A stretch of 64,000 bases of DNA from NCBI GenBank assembly GCA_965249175.1, contig OZ252227.1:1364001-1428000 (forward strand), read 5' to 3'. A model generated the notes under the pieces. The model saw only the letters and a program-made list of their open reading frames with translations, did no database searches and was not told the DNA's origin. A program made the translations under genes and the position numbers. The stretch comes from CAZYFH01 sp965249175. Its GTDB lineage: Bacteria; Acidobacteriota; Vicinamibacteria; Vicinamibacterales; UBA8438. Positions 26,172-34,303 of the stretch are shown here, one piece after another. Within the stretch, counting starts at the first letter, position 1. Each line of letters starts with the position of its first letter.

Positions 26172-27020
26172 TTATCGCTCCAGCGGGTTGCGACGCAGGT
26201 GGCCAAAGATGAGCTCTTCGACGAACTCGACGCACTTGAAGTCCATCAGCCGCGCGCCCGCTTCGACGCGCCGGTAGAGCGGCATGCGAATCGTCCAGGG
26301 GCGCGTGAAGACCGTGGGGTCGTCCATCGTCGCCTCGTACTGGATGTGATTGGGGCTCATGAGCGTGTATCGCTCGGTGACGCGCAGCTGGTTCGTGTGA
26401 TGGCTCCCGGACCGGTCGAACCAGGTCTGGTCGCTCTGGCCGGTGACCTCGACGACCAGCGTGTCACCGTCCCAGCGGCCGACCGACTGTCCCATCCAGG
26501 AATCGGTCTCCGCCGGTCCCACGTCTTCGAGGTAGATGTCGCGGACGGCGCCTGCGAACTCGTAGGCGATGAAGACCGAACCCTCGTTCTGAAAGATCTG
26601 GAACGGAAAGGGCAGGTAGGTCGCACGTGGCACACCGGGCATGTAGCACTTGATCTCGGGATCGCGGTCGAGCCAGTTCGCCTGGTTTTCTTCCTTCAGC
26701 GCGCGCGCCTCGGGCGTGTAGGGGATCGTGCCGCCGCCGTCGATCCAACCCATGCTGCCCGGCACGGCGCCGACGGCACCGAGCTGCACGACCGGTGCGG
26801 CGGGCAGCGGACCCTGGGGCCCCTCGCGCAGCGCCATCGCATGACGGGCGATGTGGGGCTCGAGGTCATAGTTGGCGGGGTTCAGCGCCTGCCAGATACC
26901 GTTCAGATCGGGGTTTCCATTCGACAGACGTGGCGGATCAAAGGACTGCGCCTGCACCGGCGATGTGAAGACGACGCACACGAGCGCCAGCGCTGTGGCA
27001 GCGCTCAAGATTACCTTCAT
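26172..27020 (-). CDS. Secreted 'PDL.G' family protein, divergent member 5
   Basis: Start MKVILSAATALALVCVVF at 27020 with an SD-like GGAGCGAGAG; the open frame extends much further upstream, but that part has no protein-like character. Signal peptide to ..SPVQA. It has the hallmark 'LSNGNPDLNGIWQALNPANY' and then 'EIKCYMPGVPRATYLPFPFQ', 'FQIFQNEGSVFIAYEFAGAV', 'GRWDGDTLVVEVTGQSDQTW', 'LRVTERYTLMSPNHIQYEAT' and 'MDDPTVFTRPWTIRM'. It ends 'LMDFKCVEFVEELIFGHLRR', lacking the YACHE end of the other members. It is the first gene of the six-gene run. A TACAAT lies on the minus strand at 27074-27079, a weak -10 candidate. The spacer 27021-27228 holds nothing else recognised. Confidence 0.87.
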   Translation of the reverse strand: MKVILSAATALALVCVVFTSPVQAQSFDPPRLSNGNPDLNGIWQALNPANYDLEPHIARHAMALREGPQGPLPAAPVVQLGAVGAVPGSMGWIDGGGTIPYTPEARALKEENQANWLDRDPEIKCYMPGVPRATYLPFPFQIFQNEGSVFIAYEFAGAVRDIYLEDVGPAETDSWMGQSVGRWDGDTLVVEVTGQSDQTWFDRSGSHHTNQLRVTERYTLMSPNHIQYEATMDDPTVFTRPWTIRMPLYRRVEAGARLMDFKCVEFVEELIFGHLRRNPLER

Positions 27021-27228
27021 GCTCTCGCTCCTAAGGGACTCCGGATGCGCCGGACACAGCCTGACGCGGGAACATTGTACGCCCTCCGTCGCTTCCGGGC
27101 CATGCTCGTTTTGATCCGGCTCGCTCGGCGGGTGCCCGAGGCGGGACGGTCGGCGAGTGGGGCCGCTCGCTCTGACGGGTCGGGACGCGCGTCCGGGCGC
27201 TCGGCGGAGACGAGGAGGTGGTGCTGTA

Positions 27229-28445
27229 TCAGGCCTGACGTGCGGCGCGGGCGCTGTGGGCGAGCCGACCCCATCGGTTCCTTCCTGACCGGCCGCGTTT
27301 GCTGCGCGATTTCGCGGCGTCGTCGTCATCGCTGTCGTCGCTAGAACGATGCTTCCGGGAGTCCCCGGAAGACCCATCATCCCGGCCGCGCCGACGGCCA
27401 CGGTCGTGGTCGTCTCGGTGCCCACCGCGCTTCGACCGGAAGCACACCGTGGAGTCGAAGCGCGCGGCGTCATCGACGCTCGGGTGGTGTCGGCTGAGCG
27501 GCACCGATACTGACACCGCGCCGGTGCACGACGCGCCAGCATTGTCAGTCGCCGTGAACGCGATCGAGTACACACGCCCGTTGCCGCCGCCGCGGCGCCG
27601 TGCGCGAATCCGTTCGGCGCGCACGGACGGCGTTGGCGTTCCCACGCCACGGCCGTCGGGCGCGTAGGATTTGCCGTTGCGCCGGCCAACCGGCTCATCC
27701 TGCCGGATGCCGTCGACCGTGACGCTGACAGGGTCAGCCCGATCGGCGCCAATGACACCTTCGATGGCGATCCGATGGAATCGTCGGTTCGGCGGCCACA
27801 GCTCCGCGGGACTCGCGTAGGCCCGGGTGCACACCGGTGGCGGCGTCGAAACGGCGGCATCGTGGATCAGCCACCAGAAGCTCGACCGCTGGGAGCCCCC
27901 TTCACCATCTGCCACATCCACCTCGACACGGTAGCCGTGAGGGTCGGGCTGGTGTTCCGCGGCCCCGTGACCCACGACACCGCCGATGACACCGTACGAA
28001 TCCATGCTGAGCCCGTCGGGCACCTCGGCTGCATCGGTAAAGGCGTAGTGGAGCCCAGTCGGACAATCGGGGTCGGTCACGATCGGGTCGCCGGGGTCGG
28101 CCATCCCGCAGTCCGGGTCCATGGCATAGTGCGCCAAGGGGAACCGGATTGCATCACCTTCCGTGCTCTCCATGCCGACGGGCGGAGCGAGCATCGGAGA
28201 CCGGTTCTTGTTCCACACTTGCCAGGTGAATGCTCCGCGTGACACAGCGCCAAACCGGTTGACGAACACCTCGATGTCAGCGTTCATCGGTGCGCGCACA
28301 CCCGCGGCGTCGTGGGAAATCCGACCGGTCACCAACCCACCGGGAGAGCCGTTCGGGTCACCTCCAGGCGTGATGGACAGGCCGAGGGCGCGCAAGGCCG
28401 GGGCCGAGTACGTCCAGCGCGCGTCCGCTGTTGCCGGTGCGAGGT
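27229..28445 (-). pseudogene. C-terminal part of a frameshifted secreted MopE-like protein
   Basis: This frame reads on from the preceding segment after a shift near 28445 ('..NTENDPST' then 'NLAPATADARWTYSAPALRA'). It has Ig/adhesin-like beta-rich text: 'FVNRFGAVSRGAFTWQVWNK', 'LHYAFTDAAEVPDGLSMDSY', 'LWPPNRRFHRIAIEGVIGAD', 'VYSIAFTATDNAGASCTGAV'. It then has a very basic-acidic low-complexity tail rich in R, D, S and G. The tail's 'CTGAVSVSVP' and 'DDAARFDSTVC' resemble the C-termini of large secreted acidobacterial proteins. The longest open frame begins at 28572, but its first 40 residues only shadow the upstream frame. Confidence 0.6.
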
Positions 28446-29417
28446 TCAGGTGGACGGGTCGTTCTCGGTGTTCTGGATGGTGTTGGTTGGACCCGTGCAC
28501 ACTTGCGCGATCCCGTCTCGGTCCTCGTCCAGCTCGTTCCCACACACTTCGACATCGGTGACCAAGTTGCACGTCGGGTCGTTCACGTCGTGCAGGCCGT
28601 CGAGATCTTCATCGACCAGGGGTGTGTTGCAGCTCTCCACGGGGCGACATGGGATCGGTTCGCCGGCGTTGTTGAAGCAGCCGTTCACGGGATTGGCCGC
28701 AGCAACCGCCGGCAAGTACTCTCGATGCACGCACAGACTCAAAGCGCCGTCGAGCCCGAGGTCGACCGGTCCCACTTCGACCTCGCCGGTCGCGAGGCCC
28801 ATTGCCAGCTTGTAGACGCCACCGCTGGTGACCGGTGGCTCGTGAAGTCCGTTGACAGACACCGGGTTCCCTTGCACGTGCGGCAGGTCGAAACCGAGGA
28901 GGCGACGTTCGACGATGCCTCCGTAGAAATCCCCAAAATAGTCGTACGTGCGGATCCATAGTCGGCGGTCGAGGCCCATGCCGTCGACGGCCAGTGCGTT
29001 CGGTGCCGATGGGCCGCCCTGCGGGACGAAATCTGCTGGTGTGATCCGCGACACGATGTTCCTCACCGTCGGTGAGCTCTCCGCCGAAGGGACGCCGCTG
29101 AACTGCGTAACGTACTGATACGAGTCGGCGGTCCACAGATTCCCCGTGACCGGATCGGAGATGCACGCGGCAGCAAACCCGTCGACCGAAGGGTCTTCGG
29201 GAAAGCCGCGGGCCGGGTCTGCTACGTCGCGCACCGCGATCCCGGGAATCGAGTAGCCGAGCGGGTTGGTCAGGAGGTCCTCCTCCTCCTCCCTCAGTAG
29301 GACCCATTCCCCCGGGTTGGCGCCCGGCCACCAGCTCGCCGCGCCGATCCCGATAAACACGTCACCGACCTCCCAGTCGCCGAGAAAATCCGGTGTGTTC
29401 TGCCAGGGGTCCGGCAC
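28446..29417 (-). pseudogene. N-terminal part of a frameshifted secreted MopE-like protein
   Basis: 323 codons open from a GTG at 29417. The frame can be followed upstream to about 29517 ('GPPLRFAGYGWPTWSATVPD') before a TGA, and no start codon or signal peptide is present, so the 5' end looks lost. Content: 'FLGDWEVGDVFIGIGAASWW', 'VRDVADPARGFPEDPSVDGF', and propeller-like 'GNLWTADSYQYVTQF'. Near the end is a Cys/Asp-rich motif 'CNTPLVDEDLDGLHDVNDPT' followed by 'EVCGNELDEDRDGIAQVC'. That is the MopE/thrombospondin-3-like calcium-binding repeat of secreted proteins. The frame then ends at 28446 while the next frame continues sensibly. Confidence 0.6.
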
Positions 29418-29900
29418 GGTGGCGCTCCACGTGGGCCAGCCATAGCCGGCGAAGCGGAGCGGCGGTCCAGACGCGTGTCGGCCGTCTGTGAGCGCTGTCC
29501 TCCGATCGAGGCGGGTTCACGTGATCCGGTCCGAAGATTGCACACACCGTGACGACGCACGAAAAGCGTCGCCGATGTTGTGATTGACCGTATGACGTCG
29601 CTTGGCACTAGCCACGGACCCGGGCGGTCGACCATCGACCGACTGGTGACCTTGGCACTTCGGGTATTCCGTGCCCCGAATGCGGGCTCGTATCGGAGCC
29701 CGACGAGCTGGCAGTTGTGGCTGCCCGACTTCGGGCCCTCAAAGCGGTGCTCGACCTGCATTCAGGGAGACCGGCGAGCCGCCGGGGGTCGCTGGGGAGT
29801 GATTCGGAGCCCTGATGAACAAGACGGGACGCTGCTCGGCGAGCGACGTTCAATCCAACGGACTCCGATGAGGCGTTCGCACGAGAAGCCCTCCGCTACC
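29418..29900. other. Intergenic stretch without a recognisable gene
   Basis: Both strands contain open frames here, but their translations are arginine/serine-rich shadow text without homology-like motifs. It lies 5' of the damaged MopE-like gene and may hold the remains of its missing N-terminus. No hairpin or promoter stands out. Confidence 0.5.
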
Positions 29901-30416
29901 ATGTCCAACCCAGAACCGCTCACGGTCGCGATGTGCACGACAGCACGGGGTTCCGCCCATGACGTCGTCGAAGCCTGGTTCGACGGCCTCGAACGGCGAT
30001 CGGACGTGCACGACGAGACGGGCCGTGTTCGTCCGGCCCGGCCGCCGGTGCACACCGTGCCGCGCGACCAACTGATCGACGTGATGAAGGGGCTGACGGC
30101 AGAAGTCGGGGCGCTGCGTCGGGACGTCGAGGTGACGAGGACCTTCGCGTCAAGGATGGGTGTGCTGCGTAAGGAAATCGATCAGGTCAAAGAGTTCCTG
30201 ACGCGGCTGCACGACCTGGCCAACGCTCAGGACGGGTCGCGAGGCGTGTGTGCCGACGCCCGGGTGTCGAGAGGGAGCCATGCGTTGAACCGCGGTCGCG
30301 CCGAAGACCGCGGCGATCCCCGCCCGGCGAGCCGTCCGCCGAGTGACGCGCGTGCTCAGTCTGGTTCGTTGCCAGACATCCGTCATCCGCGGGGTTGGGT
30401 TTCGGAGGCCTGCTAA
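29901..30416 (+). CDS. Possible small coiled-coil protein
   Basis: An in-frame ATG at 29901 gives 171 residues; the frame is open further upstream without protein-like character. The only structured part is a predicted helix/coiled coil 'QLIDVMKGLTAEVGALRRDV' continuing to 'MGVLRKEIDQVKEFLTRLHD'. The flanks are rich in Arg, Asp and Pro. No SD is at the usual distance and no family is recognised. It may be a real cytoplasmic protein or a chance open frame in high-GC DNA. Confidence 0.3.
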   Translation: MSNPEPLTVAMCTTARGSAHDVVEAWFDGLERRSDVHDETGRVRPARPPVHTVPRDQLIDVMKGLTAEVGALRRDVEVTRTFASRMGVLRKEIDQVKEFLTRLHDLANAQDGSRGVCADARVSRGSHALNRGRAEDRGDPRPASRPPSDARAQSGSLPDIRHPRGWVSEAC

Positions 30417-30460
30417 CGGTGGTGTGCTCGAACACCGTTTGGGCAAATCAGCCAGGCCAC

Positions 30461-30739
30461 ATGGCACCGATGCCGGTGCGGTTGCGGCGACGTATGGAAG
30501 AGGATCGGTACTTCGTCGTGCGTCGGCAGGATGAGCGGACCTTCGGGACGCTCCACGAGGTGTTCACCCAGAAGCGAGGCATTCCCGTCCTGTGGGACCG
30601 GCGCGTCGGAGAGCGCCGCCACGCGCGTGATCGGCGCCGGTCGAGACCGACTCCTGGCCGTCGCCAGACCGAGCGCCGCGGTCCCCCACCGATGAGCTGG
30701 ACCGAACGGGGCTTTATCTACGTCGCACCGCGCGCTTGA
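30461..30739 (+). CDS. Small arginine-rich protein with 'WDRRVGERR' motif
   Basis: About 92 residues from the ATG at 30461; ATGs at 30470 and 30494 (MEEDRYFVVRRQDERT) and an open upstream extension to 30395 are alternatives. Key text: 'FGTLHEVFTQKRGIPVLWDR', 'RVGERRHARDRRRSRP', then 'ERRGPPPMSWTERGFIYVAP'. The pattern 'R-G-x-x-V-x-W-D-R-R-x-G-E-R-R ... E-R-R ... P-P-x-x-W-T-x-x-G-F' is one I associate with small uncharacterised acidobacterial proteins. The dense Arg content suggests nucleic-acid or membrane binding. There is no obvious operon partner. Confidence 0.55.
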   Translation: MAPMPVRLRRRMEEDRYFVVRRQDERTFGTLHEVFTQKRGIPVLWDRRVGERRHARDRRRSRPTPGRRQTERRGPPPMSWTERGFIYVAPRA

Positions 30740-30838
30740 TCCCGCACCCTCGCGGAAAGGGTGAGGCAGGCCCTCAGAATGGCCCGTTCCCGTGGGGCGC
30801 GGCCATCGATCCAGCGAGATGGGCTCCCAAGCCAGCCC

Positions 30839-31990
30839 CTACGGACTACGGACGAATCGCTGGACGCGCTTGCCCTCCAACGTCTCGCCCACGTAGATGT
30901 TGCCGCTCGCGTCGACCGCGAGGCTATGTGCTGCCGTGAATCCGCCGGCGAAATGCCCGCCGAAGCCGAACGACCCGACGATGTCGAGGCTGGCGCGCTC
31001 GACGACCCAGACCTTCTGGTTCATCCCGTCGACGTTATAGAGGTACTGCTGGTCGGGGTCCGGCGAGAAGTCGACGTCGAAGGCGGAGCCGAAGCCGAGG
31101 GTGCGTTGGGCGATGACCACTTCGTCGACGAAGGTGCCGTCTTTCTGGAAGACCTGGATGCGATCGTTGATCCGGTCGCAGACGTAGAGGAGCCCGTCGT
31201 TGGCGAGTGTCGCGCAGTGGACCGGTCGACCAAACTGTTGCGACAGCGGCGCGTCCGGATCATACGTGTACGCGTCGTCCGTCGGCTGGTTCCCATACGC
31301 GCCCCAGTGCCGCTTGTACTCGCCGGTGTCCGCATCGAACACCGCGACACGACGATTGCCGTAACCGTCCGCGATGAAGACTTCGTTGGTCTCCGGGTCG
31401 ATGTCGATCTCGGCCGGCATCCCGAAGTTGGCGGTGTCGTTGCTGCCCTGACCCTGACCGTGGCGGCCGATCTGGAGCAGGAAGTCACCGCTACGCGTGA
31501 ACTTCAGCACGTGCGCGTCCTGACCGCCGCTCCCGGCCAGCCAGACGTTGTCCATATGGTCGATGAAGATGCCGTGCTCCGAGTCGGGCCACTCGTATCC
31601 GTCGCCCGGTCCCCCCCAGGCCTGCACGACGTCGCCCTCCTGGTTGAACTCGATGACCGGTGGCGCCGGATGACAGCAGTCGGCCAGCGGCGGATCGTCG
31701 GCGGCGCCGCGTTCCTGCGGCGTGAGGCTGCCCGGGCGTTGGACGATCCAGACGTGGTCGCGCGCATCGACCGCTACACCGACGACATTGCCCACCGCCC
31801 AGTTGTTCGGCAACGGCTTCGGCCACATCGGGTCGAGCTGGAACGCTGTGGGGCCGCTCGCCGTCGGGGTGTCAGCGGCGCTCGTGCTGGCCGGGGCCTC
31901 CGCGGTCGCCGGCGCACCAGGGCCGCAGGCGACGGTTGCCGCGATGCCGACCAGGAGCGCGGTAAGAGCCGGCGTGGGGCGGTGTGCCAT
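30839..31990 (-). CDS. NHL-repeat (6-bladed propeller) exported protein
   Basis: Start MAHRPTPALT at 31990 with GAGG 6 bases upstream; an earlier in-frame ATG overlaps the previous gene. 383 residues. The N-terminus 'LLVGIAATVACG' could be a signal peptide or a weak lipobox. The propeller shows NHL-type repeats as in peptidyl-alpha-hydroxyglycine alpha-amidating lyase: 'VVGVAVDARDHVWIVQRP', 'HGIFIDHMDNVWLAGSG', 'AEIDIDPETNEVFIADGYGN' with 'RRVAVFDADTGEYKRHWGA', 'HCATLANDGLLYVCDRINDR', and 'HSLAVDASGNIYVGETLEG'. In the amidating lyase a similar scaffold binds zinc and calcium; catalytic conservation cannot be judged by eye. The gene lies downstream of a DUF1080 gene on the same strand and overlaps only if the earlier start is used. 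Confidence 0.87.
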   Translation of the reverse strand: MAHRPTPALTALLVGIAATVACGPGAPATAEAPASTSAADTPTASGPTAFQLDPMWPKPLPNNWAVGNVVGVAVDARDHVWIVQRPGSLTPQERGAADDPPLADCCHPAPPVIEFNQEGDVVQAWGGPGDGYEWPDSEHGIFIDHMDNVWLAGSGGQDAHVLKFTRSGDFLLQIGRHGQGQGSNDTANFGMPAEIDIDPETNEVFIADGYGNRRVAVFDADTGEYKRHWGAYGNQPTDDAYTYDPDAPLSQQFGRPVHCATLANDGLLYVCDRINDRIQVFQKDGTFVDEVVIAQRTLGFGSAFDVDFSPDPDQQYLYNVDGMNQKVWVVERASLDIVGSFGFGGHFAGGFTAAHSLAVDASGNIYVGETLEGKRVQRFVRSP

Positions 31991-32021
31991 TGGTGTCCTC
32001 ACTTTCCGTCCAAGCGCGAGC

Positions 32022-32639
32022 TCAGATTTCATCCACGTCGATTTTGCGGAACTCCAACAAGCCGTGCTCGCCCTGAATGCCGATATGCCCGGTCAAACGC
32101 TTGATGCTGGTCGCCGTGGTAATCAGCACACCGTTGAGATGAACCGTCAGGTTCTCCCCCTCGGCCTTGATGTCGTATGTGTGCCACTCGCCCGCCGGTT
32201 TGTAGGCTCTCTTCAACGCGTCGATATCAGAGTGATGCTCGAACGGCGGCGCGCCATACGGGATCAGATGGGCGAGTGGGGTGCCGGTGAGCGTATCCAT
32301 GCATTGCACCTGATACCCATTGTTCGGCCAACCGTTCTCGTCGTCGTTGCTTGTCGGACCGGTACGGACAAAGATGCCGCTGTTCGCTCCCTCTTCCAGG
32401 AAGCGGAATTCCATCGTGAGCACGAAATCACCAAAGGTGGCGTCCGAACGCAGCCACCCGGTGCCGCGATTGACTGTGAGCACGCCGTCCTCTACGGAAA
32501 ACTGGCCGTCGTTGACGATGTCCCAGCCGTCCAGATTCCTGCCATTGAACAGCGCGGTCGTTGCGGTGACCGCGTGGGTCGGCTGACCGCTGGTGAAGAG
32601 GATGCAGCCAAGGAGGACACCGAGCACAGCGATTCTCAT
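32022..32639 (-). CDS. DUF1080 / 3-keto-disaccharide hydrolase-like exported protein
   Basis: A 205-residue protein with a signal peptide (1-23) and one concanavalin-like DUF1080 domain. It shows 'ALFNGRNLDGWDIVNDGQFS', 'VEDGVLTVNRGTGWLRSDAT', 'FGDFVLTMEFRFLEEGANSG', 'IFVRTGPT', 'GYQVQCMDT' and 'AGEWHTYDIKAEGENLTVHL', ending 'GHIGIQGEHGLLEFRKIDVD'. Members act on or bind glycans, and some hydrolyse 3-keto-glycosides. It is followed 31 bp on by the NHL propeller gene and preceded 14 bp by the MBL-fold gene, so three exported proteins are probably co-transcribed. Confidence 0.9.
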   Translation of the reverse strand: MRIAVLGVLLGCILFTSGQPTHAVTATTALFNGRNLDGWDIVNDGQFSVEDGVLTVNRGTGWLRSDATFGDFVLTMEFRFLEEGANSGIFVRTGPTSNDDENGWPNNGYQVQCMDTLTGTPLAHLIPYGAPPFEHHSDIDALKRAYKPAGEWHTYDIKAEGENLTVHLNGVLITTATSIKRLTGHIGIQGEHGLLEFRKIDVDEI

Positions 32640-32653
32640 ATCTTTCTGAGACG

Positions 32654-33559
32654 CTAACGTCCCAGCTCCTCGTAGATCGCCTGGATGGCCGCCGGGACGC
32701 GGTTGGCGGCGTAGTCGGGATATCTGCCGCTTAGATCGATCGCTGCGGCCGCCTCCTCCGCGCTCTGGCCGTCGGCGATGGCCTGCCGCGTTGCCGCGAG
32801 TAGGTCGGCTGTGAACCGCTGAAACTCCTCGAGTGCGGCCGGTGTCGTGACCGGGATGTGACCCGGCACAACGGTGTCGACGTTGTCGATGGTCGCGAGC
32901 AGCTTCGACAGCGTGTCGGGCATCGCCACGCCGCTGCCGCCGTTGCTTCGGTCGAGGAACGGTGCGTCCTTCCAGGGAAACATGTCGCCCATCTGCAGGA
33001 CGCGGAGCGCCGGGTAGACAATGACGGTGTCGCCGTCGGTGTGGCCGGCGCCGAAGTGATAGAGCTCGATCCGGTCGCGTCCGGTGCCGAGCGTCAGGCG
33101 GTCACGATAGGTCCGGCTCGGCAGGAACGTCGCGTTCTCGCCGGCGAACGCCTCCATCCGCTCCATGTTCGCGCGGGTGTTGGCGTGGGCGACGATCTCG
33201 ACGGTGTCGGGGAAGAACGCGTTGCTGCCGGTGTGGTCCCCGTGGGTGTGCGTGTTGATGATCCGGACCACCGGTGTGTCGGTGACCGTCCGGATCTTGT
33301 CGAGCAGGTGCTGTCCCCAGCCTGGCAGCTTCGTGTCGACGACGGTCACGCCGGCGTCCGCGACGAACACGCCGGTGTTCCCGCCGCTGAACGCCTCGCG
33401 GTTCGTGACGTCGGAGCCGGTGATGACGTAGAGATTGTCGCGCACTTGCTCGATCCCGGTCGCGCGCACGGCGGCCGGGGAGAGCGACTGTGTGGCGGCG
33501 ACCGACATGGAGAGCGCGGCAACCGCGATGACCGCACCGAGCGTGACGAGCCGTGTCAT
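32654..33559 (-). CDS. Exported MBL-fold metallo-hydrolase
   Basis: A 301-residue protein with a signal peptide (1-23) and a metallo-beta-lactamase fold. Its zinc motif HxHxDH is 'NTHTHGDHTGSNAFF' (about 102-116). Further ligand regions are 'YHFGAGHTDGDTVIVYPALR' and 'VVPGHIPVTTP'. The fold hydrolyses ester, lactam or thioester bonds; the pattern 'VFVADAGVTVVDTKLPGWGQ' is common in exported MBL proteins of this phylum with undetermined substrates. It is located between an exported cupin gene (15 bp upstream) and a DUF1080 gene. Confidence 0.92.
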   Translation of the reverse strand: MTRLVTLGAVIAVAALSMSVAATQSLSPAAVRATGIEQVRDNLYVITGSDVTNREAFSGGNTGVFVADAGVTVVDTKLPGWGQHLLDKIRTVTDTPVVRIINTHTHGDHTGSNAFFPDTVEIVAHANTRANMERMEAFAGENATFLPSRTYRDRLTLGTGRDRIELYHFGAGHTDGDTVIVYPALRVLQMGDMFPWKDAPFLDRSNGGSGVAMPDTLSKLLATIDNVDTVVPGHIPVTTPAALEEFQRFTADLLAATRQAIADGQSAEEAAAAIDLSGRYPDYAANRVPAAIQAIYEELGR

Positions 33560-33573
33560 GGCGTCCTTGTCGA

Positions 33574-34167
33574 CTACCGATGTTCAGCGAGGTAGGCCTG
33601 TGACGCCGCGGCGTTCATGAGCGGCACCACCTCGTCGGGGTCGACGCGCACCATCATGTAGGTGATGTGATCGTCGATGTGCGTGAACTCGTGCCCCGTG
33701 CCGGCCGGGATCACGAAGACGTCGCCCTGCTTGAGCTGGTGTGTGGCGCCGTTGCGCACGTCTTCGGCATTGTTGCCCGGTCCGTTCAGGAACTGCACGG
33801 CGCGGTTGTCGGGCGGCCGTCGTACCTTGTTGACGAGATCGGCGCCGGTCAGGATCGTCCCGCCGCCGCTCATGACCACGTAGACCTCGGTCACCAGATC
33901 GTGCTCGGCGACTCGGCCCCGGCGCGACGGGAGCGCGCCACGATGGGCGACGGCGATCTGCACCTTGGATTTGCCAATGTCGATCGAGCGCACCTGTTGA
34001 TCGACCAGCCCGGCCGACCGTCCGACGAACGCGTATTCGGCGAGCTCCTCCGCCGCGACGTAGGTCGCCGGGCACATGGGGCAGGACGGCTGGACATCCT
34101 GCGCCGAGAGCCGACCCAGTGCGAACGCGACGACGACGGCGCCGATGACCGCGAGACCGGTGCGCAT
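33574..34167 (-). CDS. Exported cupin-domain protein
   Basis: A 197-residue protein. The ATG at 34167 with GAGGAGAGG upstream is chosen; the frame is open to 34437, but that part is not protein-like. After a signal peptide (1-22) comes a short 'SCPMCPATYVAAEELAEYAF' with a CxxC pair. The cupin barrel follows: 'VAEHDLVTEVYVVMSGGGTI', 'LKQGDVFVIPAGTGHEFTHI' and 'DDHITYMMVRVDP'. The histidines and glutamate of the usual metal site are present. The CPMC motif before the cupin is unusual and might bind metal or form a disulfide. It is the first gene of the cupin-MBL-DUF1080-NHL run, divergent from the dehydrogenase gene. Confidence 0.87.
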   Translation of the reverse strand: MRTGLAVIGAVVVAFALGRLSAQDVQPSCPMCPATYVAAEELAEYAFVGRSAGLVDQQVRSIDIGKSKVQIAVAHRGALPSRRGRVAEHDLVTEVYVVMSGGGTILTGADLVNKVRRPPDNRAVQFLNGPGNNAEDVRNGATHQLKQGDVFVIPAGTGHEFTHIDDHITYMMVRVDPDEVVPLMNAAASQAYLAEHR

Positions 34168-34207
34168 GAGCCTCTCCTCGTTGCCTGATGGATAGTCGCC
34201 CGTCGAC

Positions 34208-34240
34208 GTTCCGCGGCGGCAGCGTCCCTGCCGCCGGAAC
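34208..34240. repeat. Long hairpin in the divergent promoter region
   Basis: GTTCCGCGGCGGCAG-CGT-CC-CTGCCGCCGGAAC folds into a stem of about 13 bp with a two-base bulge. It lies between the divergent cupin and dehydrogenase genes and could be a regulator site or a dispersed palindrome; nothing decides between these. Confidence 0.5.
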
Positions 34241-34303
34241 CAACCACTCGTGCGGCTACCATAGCATCTGGCAGCGGGTGGGCAATCGAGAAGGGACGAC
34301 AGC

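Noticed and set aside
24666..27344. An open frame of 892 codons on the plus strand across the secreted-family operon
   Set aside because: It runs antisense to four well-supported genes, has no family motifs, and repeats itself with the paralogues on the other strand. It arises from the strong GC bias of the third codon position.
29294..29761. Minus-strand open frame of 155 codons upstream of the MopE-like gene
   Set aside because: Its text is basic and without motifs, it has no signal peptide, and it overlaps the better-supported frame at its 3' end.
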